A DNA stretch of 64,000 nucleotides from Nymphalis io (taxonomy: Eukaryota; Arthropoda; Insecta; Lepidoptera; Nymphalidae): the NCBI RefSeq assembly GCF_905147045.1, contig NC_065899.1, forward strand, positions 9,746,501 through 9,810,500, given 5' to 3'. Under the pieces are notes generated by a model. The model ran no database searches. It was given only the letters and a program-made list of their open reading frames with translations, and was not told where the DNA came from. Position 1 is the first letter of the stretch, and each line of letters begins with the position of its first letter. Both the position numbers and the translations under genes were made by a program. Shown here piece after piece: positions 50,141 through 59,430 of this stretch.

Positions 50141-50354
50141 ATTAGGTAGGCAGACTGATAAGGGTCTACCACCGCCCATAGACTTTGGCACTGTAAAAAA
50201 TATTAACGATAACTTACATCAATGCGCCCTACCTTTCGGATAAGAGGTTATGTCCCTTGTGCCTGTAGTTACACTGACTCACTCACGCTTCAAACCAAAC
50301 ACAACAATACCAATTGTTGTCTAAAGAGCGGGACTTGCCCAAAGCCCTACCACA
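50141..50354 (-). repeat. Dispersed repeat family A, inverted copy
   Basis: Plus strand: CTACCACCGCCCATAGACTT TGGCACTGTAA, TCCCTTGTGCCTGTAGTTAC and AGCGGGACTTGCCCAAAGCC. Internal deletion and many changes. Confidence 0.8.
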
Positions 50355-52270
50355 ATTCAATAACTAGTAATATTTTGAAAGTATTTATGTAGCATCTGCA
50401 TATTATATTTAAAAAAACACAGATACACGTGTTCAATAAGTGACTACGCTTAAGTCTTAAGTTACATTCATAACAAGCTTCTTTGAATGAACCTTTTCAT
50501 TGGTTTTGTAACACTTGTTTGTTCTTAAAAGTAAATTTTTTTGTAATCTATTTCTCTATATTTGTTATTTTTTTAATGACTCATCGTGTCTATCGTTTAA
50601 AAACTTTATATTGCATGACTAAACCTTGTTACGATTAACAAAACATTTGAATGGAAAATTATTCGCTATTAATATTGTTCTTTAAAAATATTTTAAATCG
50701 AAACCTTACTACATATAACAACAACAACTATACAATTTGTACGTAATACAACAGATGTACAATTATAATATAAATATGATGCTCTAGCGAGACAGAGCTT
50801 GAAAAAAAAAAAATTAAGAATAAATGCAATGTGCAACACACCGATGTTGATTTTAAAATCAATTAAAATGTAAATAATTTAACGTTACGTAACAATCGAC
50901 TTCCTGCTCTACTACTTATCCTGTCTATGAGAAGGAGAGCTTAATCGTTATTTTGAATACCAAATAACGGTAGTTGTATACATGTGTCAACTAATAATAT
51001 ACTATCAAATTGCAAATCACGGCTATAACTACTGTCATGACTTCGTTGTCAGTCAAAACATGACATGCATATGTATATGAGTAAAGAGGTAAGGTTTGAC
51101 TGTTTGTTTTCCTAAACAACAACAAAAAATATTAATAATAAATGTATTCAATAAATATCCATTTCGTAATTTAAAAAAAATCCCATAAAGAACCTCTCAA
51201 GTTGAGGAAAAAGATTTGAAGTTCATTTCACCACGAGTGACTTTAATAAATATATAAAGCTAGATATATATATATATATATGTATAAATAATTAAAGGTG
51301 ATAAAAATATAGTCATATTCTTCTTTAAATATTACTAAAGGTAACTTAATCTCTATTTTTGAGACACTTATTGTGTATTCTTATTAAAATTCGAGTTCAT
51401 ATAATGAATATTACCACACATTTCGGTAGTGCGAGGCAAAGATAACTGTAATAATTAATTTATTATGTGTTTCTAATTTATTTTTGGTGTTTTTAATTTT
51501 CCAGAAGTACTATTAAACTCCTATAAAATATTTTTCGAACACAATACCTTAAATTAAAATATAAGCATAACATATTTTTGCTAAATTAAAATTTAATGGA
51601 TCATTATTGTTTTACATATATATTTGGTATTTTTGGACGAAAACAAATGATGTCTTTAATTGAATTTTGACTGAATTGTAAAAGTAATTCATTATATTTA
51701 CATGAATGCTATAAGTTATTAACAAACCCTCAAGACAAACAAATATGTATAATTTAATGAATATTATGATAAATAAACTCTACCTGACGCTTATATATAT
51801 AATTAATTAAGAGTTTCACTCACTTATTTAAGATCTCTTTTTTATTCTATTAGTGAAAATTAGTTTGATTGACAATTAAAAAAATTAAAACACGTACCAT
51901 TAAATTGTAATGTGATAAATAAAAATTATTTTTTATGGGACATTGATTACGTATGATCTATACTATAGAAAGTTTAAAACTGCTTCATACAAAAAAGTCG
52001 TAGGAAGTAGCATTAAAAATATAGAAAATAATATTCAATTACTACTTAAAAATGTTTTTGTATTAAAAATTTTATTATATTAATAATTAAAATATTAAAA
52101 TTTGACATTGATGTCAAATATTACGATGAATTTAATAGTTTTATCATGAAGAAAAAAACAACGAAGGTACCTAATATAGATAATCATCATTCAAAACATG
52201 CCACCGAAGATTCATTTTTAAGTAATATAAAGAGTAAAATCGAGTGAATTCGTTTGTTTTACGTTAGTAT
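50355..52270. other. AT-rich intergenic DNA with short (TA)n and a family C trace
   Basis: (TA)n lies at 51,264-51,281. At 51,184-51,239 the plus strand shows a much-decayed minus-strand piece of family C (AACCTCTCAAGTTGAGGAAA, TTCACCACG). Nothing else recognised. Confidence 0.5.
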
Positions 52271-52355
52271 TCAAGCGAGTAAGTTTGTACAAAGCCGGAC
52301 CGGCTAGCTAACTCAAATCACGTGCCGCGGCGGATACGGCGTCCGGTTTACGGAC
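52271..52355. promoter_or_regulatory. Isolated CpG-rich patch, possible promoter/first-exon end or enhancer core
   Basis: In deeply AT-rich DNA a short GC-rich block contains GCCGGACCGGCTAGC, a perfect CACGTG E-box (52,319-52,324) and GCCGCGGCGG. Just before it, GCGA|GTAAGT gives a good splice-donor consensus on the plus strand (GT at 52,279). No open frame accompanies it, so if it is an exon it would be untranslated. The identity is inference. Confidence 0.3.
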
Positions 52356-52967
52356 ATTAGAAAAAAAAATCTATTGAGTGTAATCTTTTCGTTATATTGA
52401 AGTATACTTTTTGGATTAGATTGGTTTTAATTTGTTTTTTTTTTATATTCTATTTTATCAGTTATTTTTGTTGCTTAATACAAAAAACTTTTACTTTTAC
52501 TAATATTTATTTTTTATTAAAAAAAAAACAATGTGTACGTTGTAACAATAATTTATCAATCAACAAAGCACTAGAGTAAATTTTTAGTATTTTAATTATC
52601 ATTTTTATACAATTTATTCAATTAAAAACAAAATCTAATAAAAGAAAAGTTAATTAACCCTATCGATTACCTACCCCTTTACATACTGTTTTATTTTAAA
52701 TGAATTCCAAGCAAGTGAAGCAATTGTTATTAAATACAATTATCTTCAAACCCTTAAATTAGGTGGACGTAATTAGTTAATTACTTTACTTTAAATTGCT
52801 TTGATTGGAAAATAATTAAACGACTGTAATGAAATTATTAAACTATATAAAGCAGAGGCTACAAAGACGGATTGTGCGAACTATTTTGTTTAAAAATGTT
52901 ATTGTTGTAAGTGATAGATGAGCAAATTTGGATAGCTGTATCAAAAAATGTAGTCAATAATTTATAA
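52356..52967. other. AT-rich intergenic DNA
   Basis: Nothing recognised. Confidence 0.55.
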
Positions 52968-53237
52968 TACTAATAATATAATAATATCCTGGGACATTTT
53001 TCACACACGGCCTGATCCCGAATTAAGCTTGTACATAGCTTGTACTATGGAAACCAGACAACTGATATACTACATATTATATTTTTCTTTTTGTACATAC
53101 ATACTTATGTAGATAATTACACCCAAACTCAGGACAAACAGACATGTTCATGCACACAAATATATGTCCTGGTGGGAATCGAACCCACAAACTTCGTAAA
53201 AGGCAAGCATCCAACAACCACGCCAACCGGCTTGTCA
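52968..53237 (-). mobile_element. SINE family D, tRNA-derived
   Basis: On the minus strand: AAGCCGGTTGGCGTGGTTGT (A-box region), TGTGGGTTCGATTCCCACC (B box), TGTGCATGAACATGTCTGTT, CTGGTTTCCATAGTACAAG and GGCCGTGTGTGAAAAATGTC, then a TAT/AAT-rich tail. A duplicated AGCTTGTAC(A)T occurs near 53,027-53,046. It is the closest repeat to the 3' end of the Toll gene, in the same orientation. Confidence 0.9.
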
Positions 53238-53929
53238 TATACTCTTATGTATAATATTGAAACGAATTCAGTTTAATAGGTTTTAAGTTAAAAATATTAC
53301 CTTTGTAATAATTTAGACGACTTTCGTTAATTTCATAGTATTGTAATATTTTATTATATTTAATATTTATTAGTGTATAATAGAAATATATATTGAATGT
53401 ATTTAGTATAAGTATTATTGTGTACTTATTTGATGTAAGTTTATATTTATGCCTGCACCCAGAATACGTTCTATAAATTCTTTCTCAGATTGGGTTGGCT
53501 GCCCATTAAGCAACACACCTATTTTTTGTCGTTTATTTTATTATTTCCTGTTAAGCATTATCTGTACAATATAGAATATTTCTTTGGTGTACAATAAAGA
53601 ATATATAAATAAATATTTCGCTGTATTAATCTAGAACTAGAAATTTGACTATTATTTATTTCTTAAAGATTTTTTTTTTTATTATTAAAAATAAAATTCT
53701 ATAACAAAAGTTATAGAAATAAATACCCATATTTCCAATCTTATATTGTTATTAAAATCTAGTTATGTATTCAAATATATCAATTTATTATATAATTTTA
53801 CAAAAAGGTTTTCGTTTAATAAAAGACATGTATTATAAATCTTCATCACTTTATTTTTTATAGTGTATAAATAACGCCATATTAATGATATTTATATAGT
53901 ATGATCACTTGTTTTTGCTATTTACAATA
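53238..53929. other. AT-rich DNA downstream of the Toll gene
   Basis: No gene. It contains a 9-bp hairpin (TTCTATAAC-AAAA-GTTATAGAA, 53,697-53,718) and further AATAAA-like words on the minus strand (for example 53,850-53,855) that could serve as alternative polyadenylation signals for the Toll transcript. Confidence 0.5.
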
Positions 53930-53935
53930 TTTATT
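53930..53935 (-). terminator. Candidate polyadenylation signal (AATAAA) of the 18w-like gene
   Basis: The minus strand reads GCAAATAAATATTG about 185 bases after the stop codon, giving a short 3' UTR with cleavage expected around 53,905-53,920. It is the first canonical hexamer I noticed downstream of the stop; another at about 53,850 could give a longer form. Confidence 0.5.
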
Positions 53936-54119
53936 TGCTACAGCAGTCTTTAAAATTTTAATACGAAACTATACACAGGATAACAAACAGGCAATAGTAA
54001 GTTCACTTACATAAATTTTGGTATAGCACTTAAAACTAATAATTACAATATTTACAGCGTACTAATACTAACATCTACATAAGTATGTACAATGTGACTG
54101 GAAGTGGGCTACGGCCCGT

Positions 54120-57100
54120 CTAGACTAGGTAAGCTTGCACGGCATTGCCCGTGTCAACCAGGGGTGGTGGAGGTGGCCACTGTCGCAATTCTCGTCGTCT
54201 GCCTGGCGCCATACCTTGTTCCAAGGAGGAGTAGTCAGAATCAATCGATGAATATATATGATCTGATATAGGTCTACCATCTGGACCGTAAACGACTCCT
54301 TGCGTTTGCCGTACTGCTGATGGAGACTGTCGTACCTCTGTACTATAATCAGGAGGCGCGCTAGCTCCTTGTCCAGTATTTCCTAACACTGGTGATTTGT
54401 CAGGATAACTTAACGTACGATTTCCTCCATTAGGCACAGAAGAATCTAACGTATATGTGTTTATATTCTTTCTGTAGTTATTGTGTGATCGCGTTTTGTG
54501 ACTTGAATGCGAAGTATCTGGCATCATATACCTCAAGCGTTCCCAAAATCTTTTTTCACCCCATCTCAAACGAGAACTCGTCTTGAGATATGGTCGTAAA
54601 TCTGGATCACACATAGCGTCTCTTACAACCGAGCATTCTTCTATTAATACTAATTTATAAATGCATCCTTTTAATGCCTCATGCAATCCTTGTCGGAATT
54701 CATATCGCGACCATTCTGTTTGCATAAAATTTCTCGTCAACACCAATACTATTCTTTTGGATGCTTCTGCTGCCTCAACTACAGGCGGTGCGCATTGCAT
54801 ATACTGAGCACCGTGATGAGGAATATCTCTGTAGTGCAGACAGAGATGGTAAGATGGATTACCGTTTTCTAATTCAGTAGCTAAAGACTGTATGACGAAT
54901 TCTTCATCTTTAGGACTATAGCAAACATATGCGTCATATAATTTTTCATTTTCCTCAAATGTACCAGAAAACGAGAAGAGTCGGATGCCACAGTTAGTAT
55001 AAAGCCATACACGCAACGAGTCTCTAAAAAGAAATATTAAGACCAAAACTAATAAAATTAACATAAAGCCGGTAAGAGTCGAGACCATCATGGGAACGTA
55101 GTTCGACACTAACATGTTTCCGATGACTGAATTATCGGCATAATAATCGCTGCAGGCAGTTCCATTTAAATTGAGCTCTTTTTTCTGTGGCGGCTTGGCA
55201 TCCCCATTCCAACACCATACGTCAGTTATGTCAATAATTTTTTGTGCATTCTCAGCCAAATATGAAGTTAACTCTTGTAGATAACGACATTTGCATGACC
55301 ACAAATTGTTACCAAGGGATACAGCTTTTAAATTTGGATTATGATTGAAACTCCAAACACCAAAATCAACTAGCCTATTTCCATCTAGACGTAAAATTTC
55401 TAATGACTTAAGCGATAAAAATGATATGTTTGCGATATGGCTTATTAAGTTGTTTTGTAAAAATAATTCCTTTAAACTACTTAGTTGATGAAATTCGAAT
55501 CCCTTTAATTCTTTCAGTTTATTGTTACCCAGATGTAGTATTTGTAAAGCATTTAGGCCAGCAAATGTTCTATTTTGTATACTATCTACATTGCTATTAT
55601 TTACATAAAGAGACCGCATCTTTTGTCGTCCAATGAAAACGTGGTCTTGTAACTCTCTTATATTATTTCCGTCTAAAAATACTTCGGTTGCGTCCATGGG
55701 TATCTTGTGTGGTATTTCCACGGAAGATTGGCCGGAACAATCAACAACGTTAGTGTTCCATAACGGGTCGTGGTAGCAGGTACAATTTTGTGGACAAGTC
55801 ATTTCACAGTCACACGCGTCGTAATCGCAACAATGACAGATAGCAAAACAATGAGTTTCATACTCACACAAAAAGTCCGATGTTTTAAGGTTAGTTAAGG
55901 GCACATGAGTTCCACTACGAGTATTCGTCATTTTACACAAAACATTTTCTAAGTCCATCACACGCGGGTACTGCCTCATAGCAGTCATATTGTTTATAAT
56001 AGGTAACCATTCCATAGTACAGTCACACTGAAATGGATTACCACCGATATAAAACTCAGGTAAAGTTTTGTTTACTGGCACAGTTGATAAACGTAAACTA
56101 TTTAGTTCTAAATGCACAATTTCATTTGCATACATGTCCACACGCGTCAAATTCTTTTTATCGAAGAACGTATTCACATGAATATTATTTAAAAAGTTAT
56201 TATTTATAAACAACAGTTCTACACTATTAGGTATGGCCATAGATGATATTTCCACTATTCTATTATGGCTAACATCCAATGTTTTTATACGAATTTCGTC
56301 CTGTAACTTGTAATAGTTACCTAAGTGTTCAATAAAATTACCGTGCACGTCCAACCACTTTAAATTACTAGGCACAAACGCGTAATCAAACCACACTAGA
56401 TGATTTTCTGACAGATTGAGCCACAAAAGACTTGATAGCGTTGAAAATACACCGTTGATATCCGACAAGAAATTTCCATCCAATCTTATTGCCTCCAGCT
56501 GCGTATTTCGTGTGAAGGTACCTCTTTCTATAGATTGAATCTTGTTCTTAGCTATATTCAAAACTTGTAAGTTTGGCAGATCCCAGAACATTCCAACACT
56601 CAAATTTCCGATTTGATTGTCAATTAATCGCAATCCTGTTAATTGATTAAGGTTTTTAAAGGAACCATTTCTAAAATCTGATATTTGATTCTCTCCTAAA
56701 TCAAGAGTTTTTAAGAACGACAGCTCCCATAACGCATCAGGAACTTCTAATAATTGATTTGAACTCAAATCTAATTCCTTAAGATCAGAGCAATTTTTAA
56801 ACGCTTTTCTATCAATATTAACAAGCAAATTATTATTGAGTGTTAATTTGCTCAGAACAAATAATCCATTAAATAAATTTTCATCTATTGTATGAAGTCG
56901 ATTTTCAGCTAAGTTAAGTGTATGAAGATTATATAATGGCAAGAAAGCATTCTCTTCTATATATCCAATCGAATTATTCTTCAAGTTTAATATTTGTAAA
57001 ACAAATAAATCTTTAAATGTTTTTCCGTCTATTCTTGTCAATGCATTGTTTGATAAATTTAAGACAATTAATCTTATTAATCCAAGGAAAGTCCCGTGAT

Positions 57101-58010
57101 CAACATGGTTACTCGCAAGTTGATTATTCGATAAATCCAAAACAATTAACTGTTCCAGTCGATGAAAAATTCCTCTGGCGAGTTCAAAAAGAGAGTTATC
57201 GTTAAGATAAACTTCCCTTAACTCTCTAGAATAAGCAAATATACCTTCTGGTAATGTATGTAAACGGTTGTGTGATATGTTTAGAACTCTCAATGAAACA
57301 AGTCCGTTCAAAGCTTCACTTGATATGTCAGTAATATTATTATGTTGCAAATATAGTTGCTGCAAACTTCTTAGTTTTAATAATTCAGAATCTTCGGATA
57401 ATGTTTTGATTTCATTGTAACTCAAATCAAGAGTGTGAAGACTGGAACCACATCCAGAGCCAAAACCAATCTGACCGACGGTTCGTATTCTATTGCGTGT
57501 TAAATTTAATGTATTTAAGTTTTCCAGAGAGCAGAATACTCCGGAAGGAACAAACTTGATGTTATTTTGAGCGAGATCTAACGACTGCAGTTCCGATAAT
57601 CCATTGAAAGACTTCAAAGTTAATTCCAAGTTCTTGGTAGGACTCCACTCAGCGTTCTTTGAGCGAAGTTTTAGTCGCCTTAATTTATTCAGCTCTTGAA
57701 AAGTATTATCCGGCACACTAAGTAGTTTGCAGTTACTTATAGAAAGATCGGCGAGACTCACGACGGGGCTGAAATAATGCGCCCGAAGTGAACTTTCAAA
57801 TAATAAAAGATGATTGCATTCGACAGATAGGTGACTTGTCTCAGAATGTACTGATGATATACTGCTTCCGTCTCCATCTAAAGTGCGAATTTTACAGACA
57901 ACATTACTTTCGGAGTCCCTATCAGTAACTCGAATGCACTTGTCGGAGCCGTAGGGCACTGTCCACCCTACGTGCACGAGCGCACAGAACACAGCCGTTA
58001 TAGCAAACAT
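54120..58010 (-). CDS. 18w: Toll receptor of the 18-wheeler/Toll-7 class, intronless, complete
   Basis: Single-pass plasma-membrane receptor of the long insect Toll class. In Drosophila, relatives bind Spaetzle-type ligands or act in epithelial rearrangement and, for Toll-7, antiviral responses; the role here is inferred. The start is ATG at 58,010 with A at -3; the frame is open for two further codons to a GTG, which is not a likely eukaryotic start. Length is 1,296 residues, similar to or slightly shorter than fly 18w/Toll-7. Order: signal peptide about 1-18; long LRR array about 65-650; Cys-rich LRRCT about 658-716 (CDC at 662-664); Cys cluster with CHCCDYDACDCEMTC; LRRNT about 738-760; second LRR block about 770-900; LRRCT to about 953; transmembrane about 974-995; TIR about 1,023-1,163 with LYDAYVCYS, LCLHYRDIPHHG and FWERLR boxes; then a 130-residue tail with PPDY, IYSSIDSDYSSL and W-PPPPP. 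About 17 N-glycosylation sequons lie outside. RDIPHHGAQY rather than a Toll-6/8-like loop puts it in the 18w/Toll-7 group; the exact paralogue needs a tree. Confidence 0.97.
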   Translation of the reverse strand: MFAITAVFCALVHVGWTVPYGSDKCIRVTDRDSESNVVCKIRTLDGDGSSISSVHSETSHLSVECNHLLLFESSLRAHYFSPVVSLADLSISNCKLLSVPDNTFQELNKLRRLKLRSKNAEWSPTKNLELTLKSFNGLSELQSLDLAQNNIKFVPSGVFCSLENLNTLNLTRNRIRTVGQIGFGSGCGSSLHTLDLSYNEIKTLSEDSELLKLRSLQQLYLQHNNITDISSEALNGLVSLRVLNISHNRLHTLPEGIFAYSRELREVYLNDNSLFELARGIFHRLEQLIVLDLSNNQLASNHVDHGTFLGLIRLIVLNLSNNALTRIDGKTFKDLFVLQILNLKNNSIGYIEENAFLPLYNLHTLNLAENRLHTIDENLFNGLFVLSKLTLNNNLLVNIDRKAFKNCSDLKELDLSSNQLLEVPDALWELSFLKTLDLGENQISDFRNGSFKNLNQLTGLRLIDNQIGNLSVGMFWDLPNLQVLNIAKNKIQSIERGTFTRNTQLEAIRLDGNFLSDINGVFSTLSSLLWLNLSENHLVWFDYAFVPSNLKWLDVHGNFIEHLGNYYKLQDEIRIKTLDVSHNRIVEISSMAIPNSVELLFINNNFLNNIHVNTFFDKKNLTRVDMYANEIVHLELNSLRLSTVPVNKTLPEFYIGGNPFQCDCTMEWLPIINNMTAMRQYPRVMDLENVLCKMTNTRSGTHVPLTNLKTSDFLCEYETHCFAICHCCDYDACDCEMTCPQNCTCYHDPLWNTNVVDCSGQSSVEIPHKIPMDATEVFLDGNNIRELQDHVFIGRQKMRSLYVNNSNVDSIQNRTFAGLNALQILHLGNNKLKELKGFEFHQLSSLKELFLQNNLISHIANISFLSLKSLEILRLDGNRLVDFGVWSFNHNPNLKAVSLGNNLWSCKCRYLQELTSYLAENAQKIIDITDVWCWNGDAKPPQKKELNLNGTACSDYYADNSVIGNMLVSNYVPMMVSTLTGFMLILLVLVLIFLFRDSLRVWLYTNCGIRLFSFSGTFEENEKLYDAYVCYSPKDEEFVIQSLATELENGNPSYHLCLHYRDIPHHGAQYMQCAPPVVEAAEASKRIVLVLTRNFMQTEWSRYEFRQGLHEALKGCIYKLVLIEECSVVRDAMCDPDLRPYLKTSSRLRWGEKRFWERLRYMMPDTSHSSHKTRSHNNYRKNINTYTLDSSVPNGGNRTLSYPDKSPVLGNTGQGASAPPDYSTEVRQSPSAVRQTQGVVYGPDGRPISDHIYSSIDSDYSSLEQGMAPGRRRELRQWPPPPPLVDTGNAVQAYLV

Positions 58011-58012
58011 TA

Positions 58013-58047
58013 TCACAGATATTTCATTCCACTATAGAACGTCTCAT
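58013..58047 (-). promoter_or_regulatory. Two overlapping micro-uORFs just upstream of the 18w-like start
   Basis: On the minus strand, ATG at 58,047 opens a frame of seven codons (MRRSIVE, stop TGA at 58,024-58,026). The second ATG at 58,027 overlaps that stop (ATGA) and opens four codons (MKYL, stop TGA at 58,013-58,015). The main ATG begins three bases after the second stop. If the 5' UTR covers this region, these could lower or condition translation. That they are used is inference. Confidence 0.5.
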
Positions 58048-58254
58048 AAACACTCCCCGTGGGTCGATATCACCATTTCCGAAACAAAGTACAGTTTAGC
58101 GTTAAAGAAAAACTTGCAAGCATTTCACTTCACAAAAGTCCTTTTTAGATTTCACGAAAAGTTCTTGATAAATATTATTGAACTTGAATATAGCACTCGT
58201 ATAAGGGTTGATAGTTTGACAGTTTTCTGTGATTAAGAATTTATTGCGTGTGTG

Positions 58255-58440
58255 AGAGAAAGGCGCGAGTTGTAACGCATCCTCTCCGCGGCGCGGTTTC
58301 GTTGTGACTGTCAAGCGTTGCGTTTGACTCGTGGAAGTGGCAGTGGGGACGCGCAAGTAACCCCACTCCCCCCGCCCGCACCCCTAGTAAGCTCTCGGCT
58401 ACTTTAAGAACGCGTAGAGCCATCTAGTGAGAAGTAGCAA
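58255..58440 (-). promoter_or_regulatory. GC-rich promoter/5' UTR region of the 18w-like gene, with G-quadruplex motif
   Basis: A sharp rise in GC and CpG content 250-430 bases upstream of the start codon, inside AT-rich DNA. The minus (sense) strand carries GGGG-TGC-GGG-C-GGGGGG-AGT-GGGG at 58,361-58,384, which satisfies the four-run G-quadruplex rule and also looks like overlapping GC boxes for Sp/KLF factors. CCGCGCCGCGG lies at about 58,287-58,297. No TATA box or clear arthropod initiator could be chosen, so the transcription start is not placed. Frames of 60-84 codons over this region begin at TTG or lack support and are not called. Confidence 0.5.
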
Positions 58441-59156
58441 AATATAAATTTTCTATTATATTTTAAGATAATTTAAACATATAAAATTTAAATATTCAAG
58501 CTTCCGATTTATGTTAAGAAAAATTTCAATGTATTCTTTTGATATTTTAATTTAGTATTATATCAAATTGTAGATTTAGAAAAATAAAGTTTCAAATTAA
58601 AACTAAAAAAATCACTATCTAATCTAATTTCATTTCAATTTGAAATGTATATGTATGTGTCTAATAATAAAATTTAATAAAATATAATAAGGAAGTTTAC
58701 TTTATTATAGAACAGCTTATTCGCTACTACTACGCTATAAACTTAATAATGATACTGTTACTTATACTTCATATCTTATTTATTTTAAAAAAAACATGTA
58801 ATCAGTCTGTATTTACTTTAAAATATATTAATACCAATTAGTTTTAACTGAAGGTGTATTAGTAATCAAATGGAAATGAAAAAATGCTTCCATAGATGTC
58901 GCTACTTTCTATGTAAATTTTATATTATAAACTTTGAAAGGCTTTACAATTTACATATTTTAAAACAAATACAAACACTTTTATAGTAATATGTATGTAT
59001 AAATATAGGATTAGGCTTTGCTTTTTTGTCGTACTACGTCGTTACTGTAAACCAAAGAACAACTATGATGAATATTTATTGATCCTTCTTAAATATATTT
59101 AGGAATATTTTACAAATGACTTGAAAATAATATATTATATTATATATAACTTTCAT
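58441..59156. other. AT-rich DNA upstream of the Toll promoter
   Basis: No gene or repeat recognised; composition drops abruptly back to very AT-rich. Confidence 0.55.
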
Positions 59157-59430
59157 CCGTAACAGCCTGTAAATGTCCCACTGCTGGGCTAAAGGCCTCC
59201 TCTCCCTTTTTGAGGAGAAGGTTTGGAGTTTATTCCACCACGCTGCTCCAGTGCGGGTTGGTGGAATACACAAGTGGCAGAAATTCAGTGAAATTATACA
59301 CATGCAGGTTTCCTTCACCTTAAAGCACGAGATGAATTACAATATCACAAATTAAGCACATGAAATTCAGTAGTGATATCACGATCATCGGTTAAGATTT
59401 ACGCGTTTTTACCACTGGGCCATCTCGACT
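59157..59430 (-). mobile_element. SINE family C, nearly complete copy
   Basis: On the minus strand: CGAGATGGCCCAGTGGTAAA (A-box region). The B-box segment is shortened (GATCGTGATATCAC replaces the usual GGGTTCAAACCC part). The body has TGCATGTGTATAATTTCACT, GGAGCAGCGTGGTGGAATAA, TCCAAACCTTCTCCTCAAAA and AGCAGTGGGACATTTACAGG. About 1.1 kb upstream of the Toll start. Confidence 0.9.

Noticed and set aside
50148..50166. Resemblance of GACTGATAAGGG to the 3' part of miR-184
   Set aside because: It lies in a degraded family A repeat, the seed region does not match and no precursor hairpin surrounds it.
54681..57205. Plus-strand frames of 62-71 codons inside the Toll gene
   Set aside because: Shadows of the real minus-strand coding sequence.
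58102..58423. Minus-strand open frames of 60-84 codons upstream of the Toll gene
   Set aside because: The longer starts at TTG and both lie in the GC-rich promoter/5' UTR patch; GC content alone explains the lack of stops, and no domain is seen.
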